Position numbers and translations under genes: made by a program. From positions 23,353 to 87,352 of the forward strand of contig QULP01000013.1 in the NCBI GenBank assembly GCA_003481745.1: DNA of 64,000 nucleotides. The letters run 5' to 3'. Shown here one piece after another: positions 31,056-39,780 of the stretch (position 1 is its first letter; every line of letters starts with the position of its first letter). Source of the DNA: Firmicutes bacterium OM04-13BH (GTDB lineage: Bacteria > Bacillota > Clostridia > Lachnospirales > Lachnospiraceae). The notes under the pieces are model-generated. The model was not told where the DNA came from, searched no databases, and saw only the letters and a list, made by a program, of their open reading frames with translations.

Positions 31056-32672
31056 ATGAAGATGAAGCTGACATTAGACGGTATTAAAGATAAGAAAAGC
31101 TGGGAAGCAGCAGGCGTTGTGCTTCCATCCTATGATATTGAAAAAGTAAAAGAAGAAACAAAGAAATCCCCAGCTTGGGTACATTTCGGAATCGGAAATA
31201 TTTTCCGTATCTTCATTGGTGGAATCGCAGATACTTTAATTTCCAACGGAGCTATGGACAAAGGTATTACCTGCGTAGAGACATTTGACTTCGATGTAGT
31301 GGACAAAATCTACGCTCCTTATGACAATCTGGTTCTGGGTGTTACCTTAAAAGCAGACGGAAGTACAGATAAAAAAGTAATCGCTTCTTTAACAGAGGCA
31401 ATCAAAGCACAGTCTAATGTAGAGGCTGAGTGGAATCGTTTAAAAGAAATCTTCCAGAATAAAGACCTTCAGATGATTTCCTTTACTATCACAGAAAAAG
31501 GTTATGCATTAAAAGGCGCAGATGGAACTTATTTCCCATTCATCCAGAGCGATATCGACAATGGTCCGGAAAAAGCAGGTTCTGCAATGGCTGTTGTATG
31601 CGCACTGCTTCATGAACGTTTCAAAGCAGGAAAAGCTCCGTTAGCTGTTGTTTCTATGGATAACTGCTCTCACAATGGAGAAAAGCTGAGAAATTCTATT
31701 CTTACAATGGCAGAAGAATGGAACAAAAAAGGATTCGTAGAAGATGAATTCGTAGCTTATATCTCCGATGAAGCACAGGTATCTTTCCCATGGTCTATGA
31801 TTGATAAAATCACACCAAGACCGGCAGAATCTGTATGCAAATCTTTAGAGGAACTTGGAATCGAAGACATTGCACCGGTTATTACTTCTAAGAGAACTTA
31901 TATTGCACCATTTGTAAATGCAGAAGGACCGCAGTATCTGGTAATTGAAGACCGTTTCCCGAATGGCAGACCGGCTCTTGAAAAAGCAGGTGTTTACATG
32001 ACAGACCGTGACACTGTAAACAAAGTAGAACGTATGAAAGTTACAACCTGCTTAAATCCACTGCATACAGCACTGGCTACTTACGGATGTGTATTAGGAT
32101 ATACTTTAATTGCAGACGAAATGAAAGACGAACAGTTAAACAAACTGGTTCATGAAATCGGTCCTGTAGAAGGTATGCCGGTTGTTACAGACCCGGGCAT
32201 CCTTTCTCCGGCAGAGTTCGTAGACGAAGTTATCAACACTCGTATTCCGAATCCATTTATGCCTGATACTCCACAGCGTATTGCAACAGATACTTCTCAG
32301 AAAGTTGGAATCCGTTACGGAGAAACTATCAAATCTTATGTGGAAAAATACGGAGATGCAAAGAAATTAAAAGCAATCCCGCTGGCAATCGCTGGATGGT
32401 GCCGATATCTTCTTGGTCTTGATGACAATGGAGAAGCGTTTGAACTTTCCGCAGACCCAATGCTGGATGAATTAAAAGCAGAATTAAAAGGAATCGAATT
32501 TGGCAAACCGGAAAGCTACAACGGACAGCTTAAATCCATTCTTTCTAATGAAAACATCTTCGGAATTGACCTCTACAAAGCTGGTATCGGCGAACTGATT
32601 GAAGAAATCTTTGTAAAAGAGATTGCAGGTGTTGGTGCAGTAAGAGCAACATTAAAAGAATACTTAGCATAA
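31056..32672 (+). CDS. uxuB: D-fructuronate reductase (mannitol dehydrogenase family)
   Basis: A 538-aa long-chain NAD-dependent polyol dehydrogenase. FGIGNIFRIFIGG near residue 40 is the nucleotide-binding start, VVSMDNCSHNGEKLR the central motif, and KVTTCLNPLHTALATYGC (~330) carries the catalytic region with the Asn and His of the family. It reduces fructuronate to mannonate, the step before uxuA. ATG codons at 31056 and 31062 are both possible; AAAGG is 5 nt from the first. The operon ends at the terminator at 32694-32741. Confidence 0.88.
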   Translation: MKMKLTLDGIKDKKSWEAAGVVLPSYDIEKVKEETKKSPAWVHFGIGNIFRIFIGGIADTLISNGAMDKGITCVETFDFDVVDKIYAPYDNLVLGVTLKADGSTDKKVIASLTEAIKAQSNVEAEWNRLKEIFQNKDLQMISFTITEKGYALKGADGTYFPFIQSDIDNGPEKAGSAMAVVCALLHERFKAGKAPLAVVSMDNCSHNGEKLRNSILTMAEEWNKKGFVEDEFVAYISDEAQVSFPWSMIDKITPRPAESVCKSLEELGIEDIAPVITSKRTYIAPFVNAEGPQYLVIEDRFPNGRPALEKAGVYMTDRDTVNKVERMKVTTCLNPLHTALATYGCVLGYTLIADEMKDEQLNKLVHEIGPVEGMPVVTDPGILSPAEFVDEVINTRIPNPFMPDTPQRIATDTSQKVGIRYGETIKSYVEKYGDAKKLKAIPLAIAGWCRYLLGLDDNGEAFELSADPMLDELKAELKGIEFGKPESYNGQLKSILSNENIFGIDLYKAGIGELIEEIFVKEIAGVGAVRATLKEYLA

Positions 32673-32693
32673 TTAAATTAATAGATTTAGCAT

Positions 32694-32741
32694 AAAAAAT
32701 CCCCCTGGGTTGTTTTTGGTAACAACCTCGGGGGATTTTTT
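32694..32741. terminator. Bidirectional terminator between uxuB and the Fe-S reductase
   Basis: AAAATCCCCC pairs with GGGGGATTTT, with GGTTGT/ACAACC inside. A and T tracts on both sides serve both converging transcripts. Confidence 0.9.
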
Positions 32742-33669
32742 ACAGTTCACGTTTTAAAATTTCTTCTTTTCTGCTTAAGATGTCTCCGTTTAAAATTTCA
32801 TTTTCTACATTCTCAAATCCAAGACGGTCTACTGTCAGTGCAAAACGTTCTCCCGGTTTTCCGTTTTCGCGGAAGAATAAGATGGTCTTTTCAATGATAT
32901 CCATTGCTTCTTCTTTGGAAGTAAAGACTTTATTTAAGGCACGACCCTGTGAAATCTGTTTTCCCCAGCGTCCGCCAATGTAAATTTTAAATCCGTAAGT
33001 ACCATCTTTAATGCTGTCAAAATGGCAGTTTCCAACACAGCGACCACAGTGGATACAGACCTTTTTATCAATGTTTAAGACACCGTCAACAACTTTAGCG
33101 GCACCGGACGGACATACTGCTTCGATGGCACATTTTTTACAGCCTTTACAAAGAGCTTTATCAAAGTTTGGAACTCTCTGACCAATGATTCCAAGGTCAT
33201 TTAAATCTGGTTTTACACAATTATTAGGACATCCGCCAACGGCAATTTTAAATTTATGAGGAAGTTTTACTTCATGATATCCCTCATAAAAACGTTTGTG
33301 AATTTCCTCGGAAATTGCGAAAGAATCTAACAGACCATAATGGCAGGTGGTTCCTTTACAGGATACAACTGGGCGAACACGTGGACCGGTTCCGCCAACG
33401 GTTAAGCCTTCTTTTGCAAGATGAGCCTGAAATGCTTCTACTTTATCATAAGGGATGCCCTGAATTTCTACAGTCTGGCGGGTAGTGAAGGTAAGCACTC
33501 CATTTCCGAATTTTTCTGCGGCTTCTGTTAAACACTGAGCCTGAGCAGCGGAAATTTTTCCATTTACAGTGATAACCCGTGCAGAAAAGTTATCGGTTCC
33601 TTTGTTATTTAAGAAGCCAAGTCCTTTTAAACGTTTTTCTTCTTCTTTGCTGACAGTTAATGCTGACAT
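32740..33669 (-). CDS. Siroheme/4Fe-4S reductase with ferredoxin domain (sulfite or nitrite reductase-like)
   Basis: A 309-aa protein. Residues ~5-75 form a ferrodoxin-like half domain (VLTFTTRQTVEIQGIP), followed by the siroheme-cluster cysteines in SCKGTTCHYG (~105) and GGCPNNC (~145), then an inserted pair of 4Fe-4S motifs, CKGCKKCAIEAVCPSGA (~175) and CIHCGRCVGNC (~205), then a C-terminal IGGRWGKQ region. The layout is that of anaerobic AsrC-type or small dissimilatory-type reductases. It probably reduces sulfite or nitrite in the cytoplasm with electrons from ferredoxin; no AsrA/B genes are present. The divergent LysR gene likely controls it. Confidence 0.8.
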   Translation of the reverse strand: MSALTVSKEEEKRLKGLGFLNNKGTDNFSARVITVNGKISAAQAQCLTEAAEKFGNGVLTFTTRQTVEIQGIPYDKVEAFQAHLAKEGLTVGGTGPRVRPVVSCKGTTCHYGLLDSFAISEEIHKRFYEGYHEVKLPHKFKIAVGGCPNNCVKPDLNDLGIIGQRVPNFDKALCKGCKKCAIEAVCPSGAAKVVDGVLNIDKKVCIHCGRCVGNCHFDSIKDGTYGFKIYIGGRWGKQISQGRALNKVFTSKEEAMDIIEKTILFFRENGKPGERFALTVDRLGFENVENEILNGDILSRKEEILKREL

Positions 33670-33691
33670 TTTATTCCTCCTTGAGCTTTTT

Positions 33692-33743
33692 ATGTACCAG
33701 TACAGCGTAAATATAGCAGCTGCTTAATATTCAATGTACCAGT
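33692..33743. repeat. Direct repeat ATGTACCAGT, 42 bp apart, ahead of the Fe-S reductase
   Basis: Identical 10-bp copies at 33692-33701 and 33734-33743, four helical turns apart, in the leader region of the minus-strand reductase gene. They may be regulator contacts. Confidence 0.35.
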
Positions 33744-33806
33744 TTTAATAACTATAATATAACACTTGTTGATGTATTTGAAAAATGATATTATTTTATA
33801 AAAATG

Positions 33807-33821
33807 ATAGGTTTTACCTAT
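33807..33821. promoter_or_regulatory. LysR-type operator ATAGGT-TTT-ACCTAT
   Basis: A perfect interrupted palindrome with a T-N11-A core lies 25 bp before the LysR start codon, in the divergent gap. This is the typical place for a LysR-family autoregulatory site. Confidence 0.6.
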
Positions 33822-33845
33822 AGATAAAAGGGAATGATAAAAACA

Positions 33846-34763
33846 ATGACGATTCGATACCTTACGATTTTTTTGGCTGTTGCAGAGTATGGAACGATGA
33901 GTGCGGCGGCAAAACATCTTTATCTTTCACAGCCGACCGTCAGTCAGGCAATTCGTGAAATGGAACAGCATTATCATGGGTTATTATTTGAACGGTTTGG
34001 AAAGAAATTATATCTGACAGAGAGGGGAAAATTATTGCTTTCTCACGCAAGGGATTTGGTGAGCCGGTTTGAACAGTTAGATGAGTTGATGCTCAATCAG
34101 GGACAGAACGAACGATTTCGGCTTGGAACAACGCTGACAGTGGGAACATGCCTTGCACCGGCATTGATTGGAGAATTAGAACAGAGTCTGACGGGGCTTG
34201 AGGTGTATTCTTTTGTCAGCAATACGCATGAAATTGAAGAGAAATTATTGAAATCTGAACTCGATGCGGCAGTCGTGGAAGGAGAAATTCAGTCGCCGGA
34301 TTTGGTTGTGATTCCGATTATTGAGGACTGTCTGGTACTTGGATGCGGAAGCCGGCATCCATTTTTTGAAAAAATTCAAATTTCAAATTCAGAATTAAAT
34401 GGTCAGTGCTTTGCAATGCGTGAGCAGGGAAGCGGAACAAGACAGCTTTTTGAGGACTATGTGAAACGGCATCACATTTCAATCAAGGTAACGTGGGAGG
34501 CAAATTGTCCACGTACGATTATCAATGCAGTGATTTGGAATAAAGTGCTTTCTGTTATGTCGCTTCGTCTTTTAACACATGAGCTGGCGCATGAAAAAAT
34601 TCGGGTGTTTTATGATGAAAAACAGGAATGGAACCGAAAATTTAAACTGGTGTATCATAAAAATAAATTTCTGACACCTGCGATTTATGAATTAGAAAAA
34701 ATTTTATATCAGCATAAAGAAATGAAACTACCGAAAGAGTATGGGATTCTGGCTCATGAGTGA
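33846..34763 (+). CDS. LysR-family transcriptional regulator
   Basis: A 305-aa protein with the LysR winged helix at residues 1-60 (YLTIFLAVAEYGTMSAAAKHLYLSQPTVSQAIREME) and a two-lobed effector domain from ~90. I chose the ATG at 33846 (MTIRYLTIF); an ATG 12 bases earlier directly abuts the AAAGGGA site, too close for use. It is divergent from the Fe-S reductase and resembles CysL/CysB-like regulators in context, so it probably switches the reductase on with sulfur or nitrogen oxyanions. The ligand is not known. Confidence 0.85.
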   Translation: MTIRYLTIFLAVAEYGTMSAAAKHLYLSQPTVSQAIREMEQHYHGLLFERFGKKLYLTERGKLLLSHARDLVSRFEQLDELMLNQGQNERFRLGTTLTVGTCLAPALIGELEQSLTGLEVYSFVSNTHEIEEKLLKSELDAAVVEGEIQSPDLVVIPIIEDCLVLGCGSRHPFFEKIQISNSELNGQCFAMREQGSGTRQLFEDYVKRHHISIKVTWEANCPRTIINAVIWNKVLSVMSLRLLTHELAHEKIRVFYDEKQEWNRKFKLVYHKNKFLTPAIYELEKILYQHKEMKLPKEYGILAHE

Positions 34764-34795
34764 GCTGGAATCCTGTATTTTTGTTTGGGAAAGAA

Positions 34796-34873
34796 TGTAT
34801 ATATAAAATTTTTACATATATATTGACAATACGATGCTCTGGTATTATACTATATATAAAATTTATATATATA
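34796..34873. promoter_or_regulatory. Two AT-rich PadR-type operators around the PadR promoter
   Basis: A TGTATATATAAAA...TTTTTACATATATA inverted repeat (34796-34823) lies before the -35, and a TATATATAAAATTTATATATA palindrome (34851-34873) directly after the -10. Both share TATATATAAAATTT. The promoter between is TTGACA (34823-34828), 17-bp spacer, TATACT (34846-34851). PadR proteins usually repress their own operon through such sites. Confidence 0.6.
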
Positions 34874-34906
34874 AATATTTTACATATTAAAAAAGGAGAT
34901 GATTGC

Positions 34907-35224
34907 ATGTATTTTCCTGTTTCTGCTTTATTAATTGAGTATCTGATTTTAACCATTGTGGAAACTCAGGACTCTTATGGATACGAAATCAGTCAGACAA
35001 TTAAACTGGTGGCGGATATTAAGGAATCAACGCTTTATCCGATTTTGAAAAAGCTTGAAAAAGCCGGATTTCTTACAACTTACTCTCAGGAATTTCAGGG
35101 AAGGAAGAGGAAATATTATTCGATTACGGAAAGTGGAAAGGTACAAATCGAATATCTTAGCAATGAGTGGATTGCCTATCGCGACACAATTGACGGAATT
35201 ATAGAGGGGAGGATTCGAAGTTGA
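34907..35224 (+). CDS. PadR-family transcriptional regulator
   Basis: A 105-aa winged-helix protein with the PadR core: an N-terminal helix (ALLIEYLILTIVETQDSYGYEISQTI), recognition part STLYPILKKLEKAGFL and the wing GRKRKYYSITESG. The ATG at 34907 follows AAAAGGAG; upstream in-frame codons run through the promoter. It overlaps the start of the DUF1700 gene, making a three-gene PadR-DUF1700-DUF4097 operon that is widespread in Firmicutes and is linked to envelope stress. By analogy it represses this operon. Confidence 0.9.
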   Translation: MYFPVSALLIEYLILTIVETQDSYGYEISQTIKLVADIKESTLYPILKKLEKAGFLTTYSQEFQGRKRKYYSITESGKVQIEYLSNEWIAYRDTIDGIIEGRIRS

Positions 35225-35859
35225 GTAAAGAAGAATATTTAAAACAGTTGCAGAAATATTTGAAAAAGCTTTCTTTGCAGGATTATGAAGATGCGATGGA
35301 GTATTTCACAGAATATTTTGAAGAGACAGACGAAGAGGGCGCAAAGGAGTTAATGAACGAACTTGGCACTCCAAAAGAAGCAGCAAGAGACTTGATTTCT
35401 AATCTTCTGGATAGAAAGTTAGAGGAGCAGGTGCAGGTGTCGGAATCCGAAACAACCAAAAAGTCATCGAAATGGAGTATCTTTTGGATAGCCTGCCTTG
35501 CAATTTGTGCGGCACCGATTGGTGCACCGCTTGCAATTGCTTTCCTTGCAGTCGTATTATCATTAGTAATTTGTCTTGGAGTCATAGTACTATGTATTTT
35601 TATTTTTGCATTTTGTTTCTTTTTAGTCGGAGCAAAACTATTTATCCGGGGAATTTTAGCAATTCCGTTTTCCGTACCAGGATTTGCAATCATAAGTGGA
35701 AGCGGACTTTTCGTGGTTGGTCTTGGAATACTTAGCATTATTCTTGGTGTTGTGCTTGCAAAAGGGATTGGGTTATTATTTGTGAAACTGGCAAAATGGG
35801 TTTCAGGACGTTCAAAGAGATTTGGAAAAGGAGGAAGGATTCATGAAAAGATGGATTAA
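35221..35859 (+). CDS. DUF1700-family membrane protein
   Basis: A 212-aa protein with the DUF1700 start: EEYLKQLQKYLKKLSLQDYEDAMEYFTEYFEE, a helical cytosolic domain resembling anti-sigma-like HAAS regions, followed by three to four membrane helices in residues ~85-200. It starts with TTG, whose last two bases overlap the PadR stop (TTGA), after GGGGAGG. The role is unknown; partners of PadR regulators with this layout act in envelope stress sensing. The next gene overlaps its 3' end by 17 bp. Confidence 0.85.
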   Translation: MSKEEYLKQLQKYLKKLSLQDYEDAMEYFTEYFEETDEEGAKELMNELGTPKEAARDLISNLLDRKLEEQVQVSESETTKKSSKWSIFWIACLAICAAPIGAPLAIAFLAVVLSLVICLGVIVLCIFIFAFCFFLVGAKLFIRGILAIPFSVPGFAIISGSGLFVVGLGILSIILGVVLAKGIGLLFVKLAKWVSGRSKRFGKGGRIHEKMD

Positions 35860-36781
35860 AAATTGTCTTGCAGCAGGTGCGGGATGCGTTGTGGCAGGGG
35901 CACTTCTCTTTGCAGTTGGATTTTTGAACGGAGGAAAAAATTATGTGCTTGCCGCTGATTTAAACCAATGGAAAGGTTCGGCAACAAAAGAAGATTCAAC
36001 TTATGGATTAGAAAAAACAAAGATAGATGATTATAGTACATTAAACGTGGATCTTTCTTCTTTAAACTTGCAGATTGTATCTTCTGATGATGATTCGTAT
36101 TATATCAGTTATACGACTTCAGATTCAAAGGAAAAAGAACCGGTTTCTTATGATGTGAAAAATAAAATTCTTACGCTTAAAGAAGATTCAGACTCCAATT
36201 CTTATATACATATAGATATTGGATTTCTTACAGCATTCCTGTCAAAAGACAAAGACTTTACGACGGATGAAAATGTTGTAACATTATATGTTCCGGAGAA
36301 TGCAAAATTTCAAAATGCAACGCTAAATAGTGCTTTGGGTAATATTTTGCTGAATCATGTCTGCTTTGAAAGTGGAACAGTTTCATCAGGTGATGGAGAT
36401 ATTTTTATTAAGAACAGCACATTAAAAGAGGTTGCTGTTTCAGCTTCTTTAGGTGATGTGAAAACTTATGATTCTAAGATAAGAGCTTGTAACTTTGAAC
36501 TTTCCGATGGTGATTTCGTTGCAAAAGATAGTGAGTTTACTGGTGAAAATTCCATTTCCAGCAGCTTGGGAGATATCGATATTGAAGCAAAAAAAGAACA
36601 GCTTTTAGCACTTGGATTTGATGCATCTACAAGTCTTGGCGATATTGAGGTACCGGATTTTCTTGAAGGAAAGCTTCATGAAGAAGATGTGGATGAAAGC
36701 AGTTATCAAAGAAGTGGAAAAGATGGCAATTTGAAATTACAGGCATATGACGGAGATATTGTGATTAAATTGAATAAGTAG
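35843..36781 (+). CDS. DUF4097-family putative adhesin, membrane anchored
   Basis: A 312-aa protein with one N-terminal membrane helix (residues ~8-28) and an extracytoplasmic right-handed beta-helix-like region: repeated short strands such as LNSALGNILLNHVCFESG, VSSGDGDIFIKNSTL, SASLGDVKTYDSKI and SSSLGDIDIEAK. That is the DUF4097 pattern. The ATG at 35843 follows GGAGGAAGGA; a longer version starting at 35822 would have no ribosome site. It closes the PadR operon. Function unknown. Confidence 0.85.
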   Translation: MKRWIKNCLAAGAGCVVAGALLFAVGFLNGGKNYVLAADLNQWKGSATKEDSTYGLEKTKIDDYSTLNVDLSSLNLQIVSSDDDSYYISYTTSDSKEKEPVSYDVKNKILTLKEDSDSNSYIHIDIGFLTAFLSKDKDFTTDENVVTLYVPENAKFQNATLNSALGNILLNHVCFESGTVSSGDGDIFIKNSTLKEVAVSASLGDVKTYDSKIRACNFELSDGDFVAKDSEFTGENSISSSLGDIDIEAKKEQLLALGFDASTSLGDIEVPDFLEGKLHEEDVDESSYQRSGKDGNLKLQAYDGDIVIKLNK

Positions 36782-36787
36782 TCAAAG

Positions 36788-36819
36788 AATCAGGCAGGAA
36801 TTTTCCTACCTGATTTTTT
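36788..36819 (+). terminator. Terminator of the PadR-DUF1700-DUF4097 operon
   Basis: AATCAGGCAGGAA pairs with TTCCTACCTGATT, followed by five or more T. Confidence 0.85.
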
Positions 36820-36832
36820 GATTTTTTCTCCA

Positions 36833-36861
36833 TTGTATTGCAATTTTTTGTATAGTATACT
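36833..36861 (+). promoter_or_regulatory. Promoter of the second MATE gene
   Basis: TTGTAT (36833-36838), 17-bp spacer, TATACT (36856-36861). Confidence 0.65.
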
Positions 36862-36901
36862 GATAAAGAGAAGTAAAAAAAGACGGGAGATGGAGATAAA
36901 A

Positions 36902-38263
36902 ATGAAACAAAATAAATATGAAATTGATATGTGCAATGGCTCGATTATGGACAAATTGATTTCATTTTCTCTTCCACTTATGCTTTCCGGAATCTTACAG
37001 TTGATGTTCAATGCGGTGGATATTGTTGTGGTAGGAAGGTTTAGTGGAAGTTCCGCCCTTGCGGCGGTCGGTTCAACGACGGCATTGATTAATGTGTTTA
37101 CGAATTTATTTATTGGAGTATCACTTGGGGCAAATGTGTTGGCTGCACGTTTTTATGCCTCAGGGCGACAAAAAGAAATGTCAGAAACAGTACATACTTC
37201 GATATTGTTGGCGTTGATTAGTGGAATTGCAATGGCGATAGTCGGGCTGCTTTTTTCAAGGTGGGCGCTGGAACTGATGGGGACACCGGCGGATGTCATA
37301 GACCAGTCGAGTCTGTATATGAAAATCTATTTCTTAGGTATGCCATTTTTCATGCTTTATAACTATGGAGCAGCTATTTTAAGAGCTGTTGGAGATACCA
37401 AACGTCCGTTGATGTTTTTGATTATTTCAGGGGTTACCAATGCAATTCTTAACATGATTTTAGTCATTGTATTCGACATGGGAGTGGCAGGTGTTGCGAT
37501 TGCGACAGTGATTTCACAGCTGATTTCCTGCGTTTTAGTGCTGTGGTGCCTTTATAAAACAGAAGGAAGTTATCAGCTTCGTTTTTCAAAATTAAGAATG
37601 AAAAAAGAGTATCTGAAACAGATTTTTCAGGTTGGAATTCCTGCAGGGGTGCAAAGTACGGTCATTAATTTTTCCAATGCACTTTTGCAGTCTTCCGTAA
37701 ACTCATTTGGTTCAACAGCGATGGCCGGATATACGGCGGCAAATAATATTCTGGGATTTTTATATGCGTCAATCAATGCGGTGACACAGGCGTGTATGAG
37801 TTTTACAAGTCAGAATTATGGTGTAAATAAGCCAAAACGAATGGACCGAGTGATGATAGACTGTATTATTTTAAGTGTAGGTGTTTCACTTGTACTGGGA
37901 TGTGGTTCCTATGCATTTGGTGGTGAAATCTTAAAGATTTATACAGAAGATCCGGAAGTTATTCGCTGTGGTCTGGAAATTTTAGCACTGACTACGGTGA
38001 CATACTTTTTGTGTGGAGTGATGGATTTATTTCCGGGTGCGCTTCGAGGAATGGGAGCTTCGGCAGTGCCAATGATTTTATCGATTATCGGAACAGTTGG
38101 AACAAGAATTGTGTGGATTTTTGGAGTTTTCCCGGCTCATCGTTCCTTAAAGATTTTATTTGTGTCGTATCCGGCGTCTTGGACATTGACGATTTTGATG
38201 CAGGCAGTTTGCTTCTATTTTGTAAGAAAAAAGGTACATCGGGAATTAAAACAACAAAGTTAA
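36902..38263 (+). CDS. MATE-family efflux transporter
   Basis: A 453-aa protein of twelve predicted helices with the MATE start SLPLMLSGILQLMFNAVDIVVVGRF and the second-half repeat FQVGIPAGVQSTVINFSN. Starting at the ATG at 36902 (GGAGATAAAA before it) avoids in-frame codons that cross the promoter. It belongs to a different subgroup from the MATE gene at 23251, as the two share little beyond the family pattern. It is followed by an MBL-fold gene 27 bp on, possibly in the same transcript. Confidence 0.9.
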   Translation: MKQNKYEIDMCNGSIMDKLISFSLPLMLSGILQLMFNAVDIVVVGRFSGSSALAAVGSTTALINVFTNLFIGVSLGANVLAARFYASGRQKEMSETVHTSILLALISGIAMAIVGLLFSRWALELMGTPADVIDQSSLYMKIYFLGMPFFMLYNYGAAILRAVGDTKRPLMFLIISGVTNAILNMILVIVFDMGVAGVAIATVISQLISCVLVLWCLYKTEGSYQLRFSKLRMKKEYLKQIFQVGIPAGVQSTVINFSNALLQSSVNSFGSTAMAGYTAANNILGFLYASINAVTQACMSFTSQNYGVNKPKRMDRVMIDCIILSVGVSLVLGCGSYAFGGEILKIYTEDPEVIRCGLEILALTTVTYFLCGVMDLFPGALRGMGASAVPMILSIIGTVGTRIVWIFGVFPAHRSLKILFVSYPASWTLTILMQAVCFYFVRKKVHRELKQQS

Positions 38264-38290
38264 ACAGATAAAACAGAAAGGAAGAAAAAA

Positions 38291-39091
38291 ATGAAATTAA
38301 CAATGCTTGGAACAGGAAATGCACTGGTAACAGAGGTTTATAATACCTGTTTTGTGATAGAAAATGAAAACCAATATCTGCTGGTTGATGGCGGCGGCGG
38401 AAGTGAAATTTTAAAACGCTTAAAAGACGCTAAGATTTCTATTGCAGATATTCACCATATCTTTGTGACCCATAAACACATCGACCACATTTTGGGAATT
38501 GTATGGATGACTCGTATTATCTGCCAAAATATGCAGAAAGGTGCTTATGAAGGCGATGCATATATTTACGGACATGAGGAAGTAATTTCTTTAATTCAGG
38601 AACTTTCAGAGAAACTGCTTCAGAAAAAGCAGACTGATTTTATCGGAAAACGAGTGCATCTGGTGGTGGTTACAGATGGAGAAGAAAAAGAAATCATTGG
38701 AAAGAAAGTGACGTTCTTTGATATTCATTCCACAAAAGCAAAACAGTTTGGTTTCTGCATGGAATTAGAAGAAGGACAGAAACTGACCTGCTGTGGAGAT
38801 GAACCTTACTGTGACTGGGAAGAAAAATATGCAAAGGGAAGTAAATGGCTGCTTCATGAAGCATTTTGTCTGTATGGACAGAGGGAAACCTTCCATCCGT
38901 ATGAAAAAAATCATTCTACCGTAAAAGATGCCTGTGAGCTGGCAGAAAAATTAGGGGTGGAAAATCTGATTTTATATCATACCGAAGATAAAAATATCAA
39001 AGAGAGAAAGGTACTTTATACCGAAGAAGGAAAAGCCTATTATCATGGAAATCTCTATGTGCCGGATGATATGGAAGCGTTTGAATTATAA
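38291..39091 (+). CDS. Metallo-beta-lactamase-fold hydrolase, RNase Z/ElaC-like
   Basis: A 266-aa MBL protein with the metal motif THKHIDH (residues ~59-65), a later DxG-type CCGDEPYCD (~175) in place of the usual Asp ligand and ILYHTED (~240) for the last His. The N-terminal MLGTGNA...NTCFVIE pattern matches the ElaC/RNase Z-type branch, but it lacks the long exosite arm of tRNase Z, so a role as a small-molecule hydrolase is likely. GAAAGGAAG precedes the ATG. Its neighbours are a MATE pump and a Bce-type two-component system. Confidence 0.8.
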   Translation: MKLTMLGTGNALVTEVYNTCFVIENENQYLLVDGGGGSEILKRLKDAKISIADIHHIFVTHKHIDHILGIVWMTRIICQNMQKGAYEGDAYIYGHEEVISLIQELSEKLLQKKQTDFIGKRVHLVVVTDGEEKEIIGKKVTFFDIHSTKAKQFGFCMELEEGQKLTCCGDEPYCDWEEKYAKGSKWLLHEAFCLYGQRETFHPYEKNHSTVKDACELAEKLGVENLILYHTEDKNIKERKVLYTEEGKAYYHGNLYVPDDMEAFEL

Positions 39092-39105
39092 TAAATGAGG
39101 ACATT

Positions 39106-39780
39106 ATGTATAAAATATTAATCGTAGAAGACGATGTTGTAATTGCAGATGGGCTAAAAACACACTTTGAAAAATGGGATTATAAGGTGGAGTGTGTGAC
39201 AGATTTTAAAAATGTGATGGATACGTTTTTAAAATTTGAGCCACAGCTTGTGCTTTTAGATTTGGTTCTGCCATTTTTCAATGGATTTCACTGGTGTCAG
39301 GAAATCAGAAAAGTATCGAAGGTGCCGGTTCTGTTCATTTCTTCGGCTAACGAGAGCATGAATATTGTAATGGCAATGAACATGGGTGGAGATGAATTTA
39401 TTGAAAAACCGTTTGATTTAAATGTGGTGACGGCAAAAGTACAGGCAGTGCTCAGACGGACGTATGAATTTCAGGGCAGTGTCGATGTGATGCAATGGCA
39501 CGGGGCATACTTAAATCTTGCCGATGCAACGATTGAGTATCAGAAGAACAAAATGGAACTGACGAAAAATGAATTTCGTCTGTTTCAGATGCTGTTAGAA
39601 CATGCCGGGAAGATTGTATCAAGGGATGCACTGATTACAAGACTTTGGGAAAGTGACGAATTTATCGATGATAATACATTGACCGTCAATATGACAAGGC
39701 TTCGTAAAAAACTGGAACAAATTGGTCTAAAAGAAGTGATTCAGACCAAAAAAGGAATCGGATATATGGTGGCAAAATGA
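39106..39780 (+). CDS. OmpR-type response regulator, BceR-like
   Basis: A 224-aa protein with a receiver domain (IVEDD near the start, LLDLVLP with the phospho-Asp at ~53, KPFD loop with Lys ~105) and an OmpR winged helix with LTKNEFRLFQML and the DDNTLTVNMTRLRKKL recognition part. It overlaps the kinase gene by ATGA. In BceR-type systems it switches on a neighbouring BceAB transporter; that pair lies 2.2 kb downstream (41944-44693) behind a palindrome of BceR-site type. Confidence 0.88.
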   Translation: MYKILIVEDDVVIADGLKTHFEKWDYKVECVTDFKNVMDTFLKFEPQLVLLDLVLPFFNGFHWCQEIRKVSKVPVLFISSANESMNIVMAMNMGGDEFIEKPFDLNVVTAKVQAVLRRTYEFQGSVDVMQWHGAYLNLADATIEYQKNKMELTKNEFRLFQMLLEHAGKIVSRDALITRLWESDEFIDDNTLTVNMTRLRKKLEQIGLKEVIQTKKGIGYMVAK

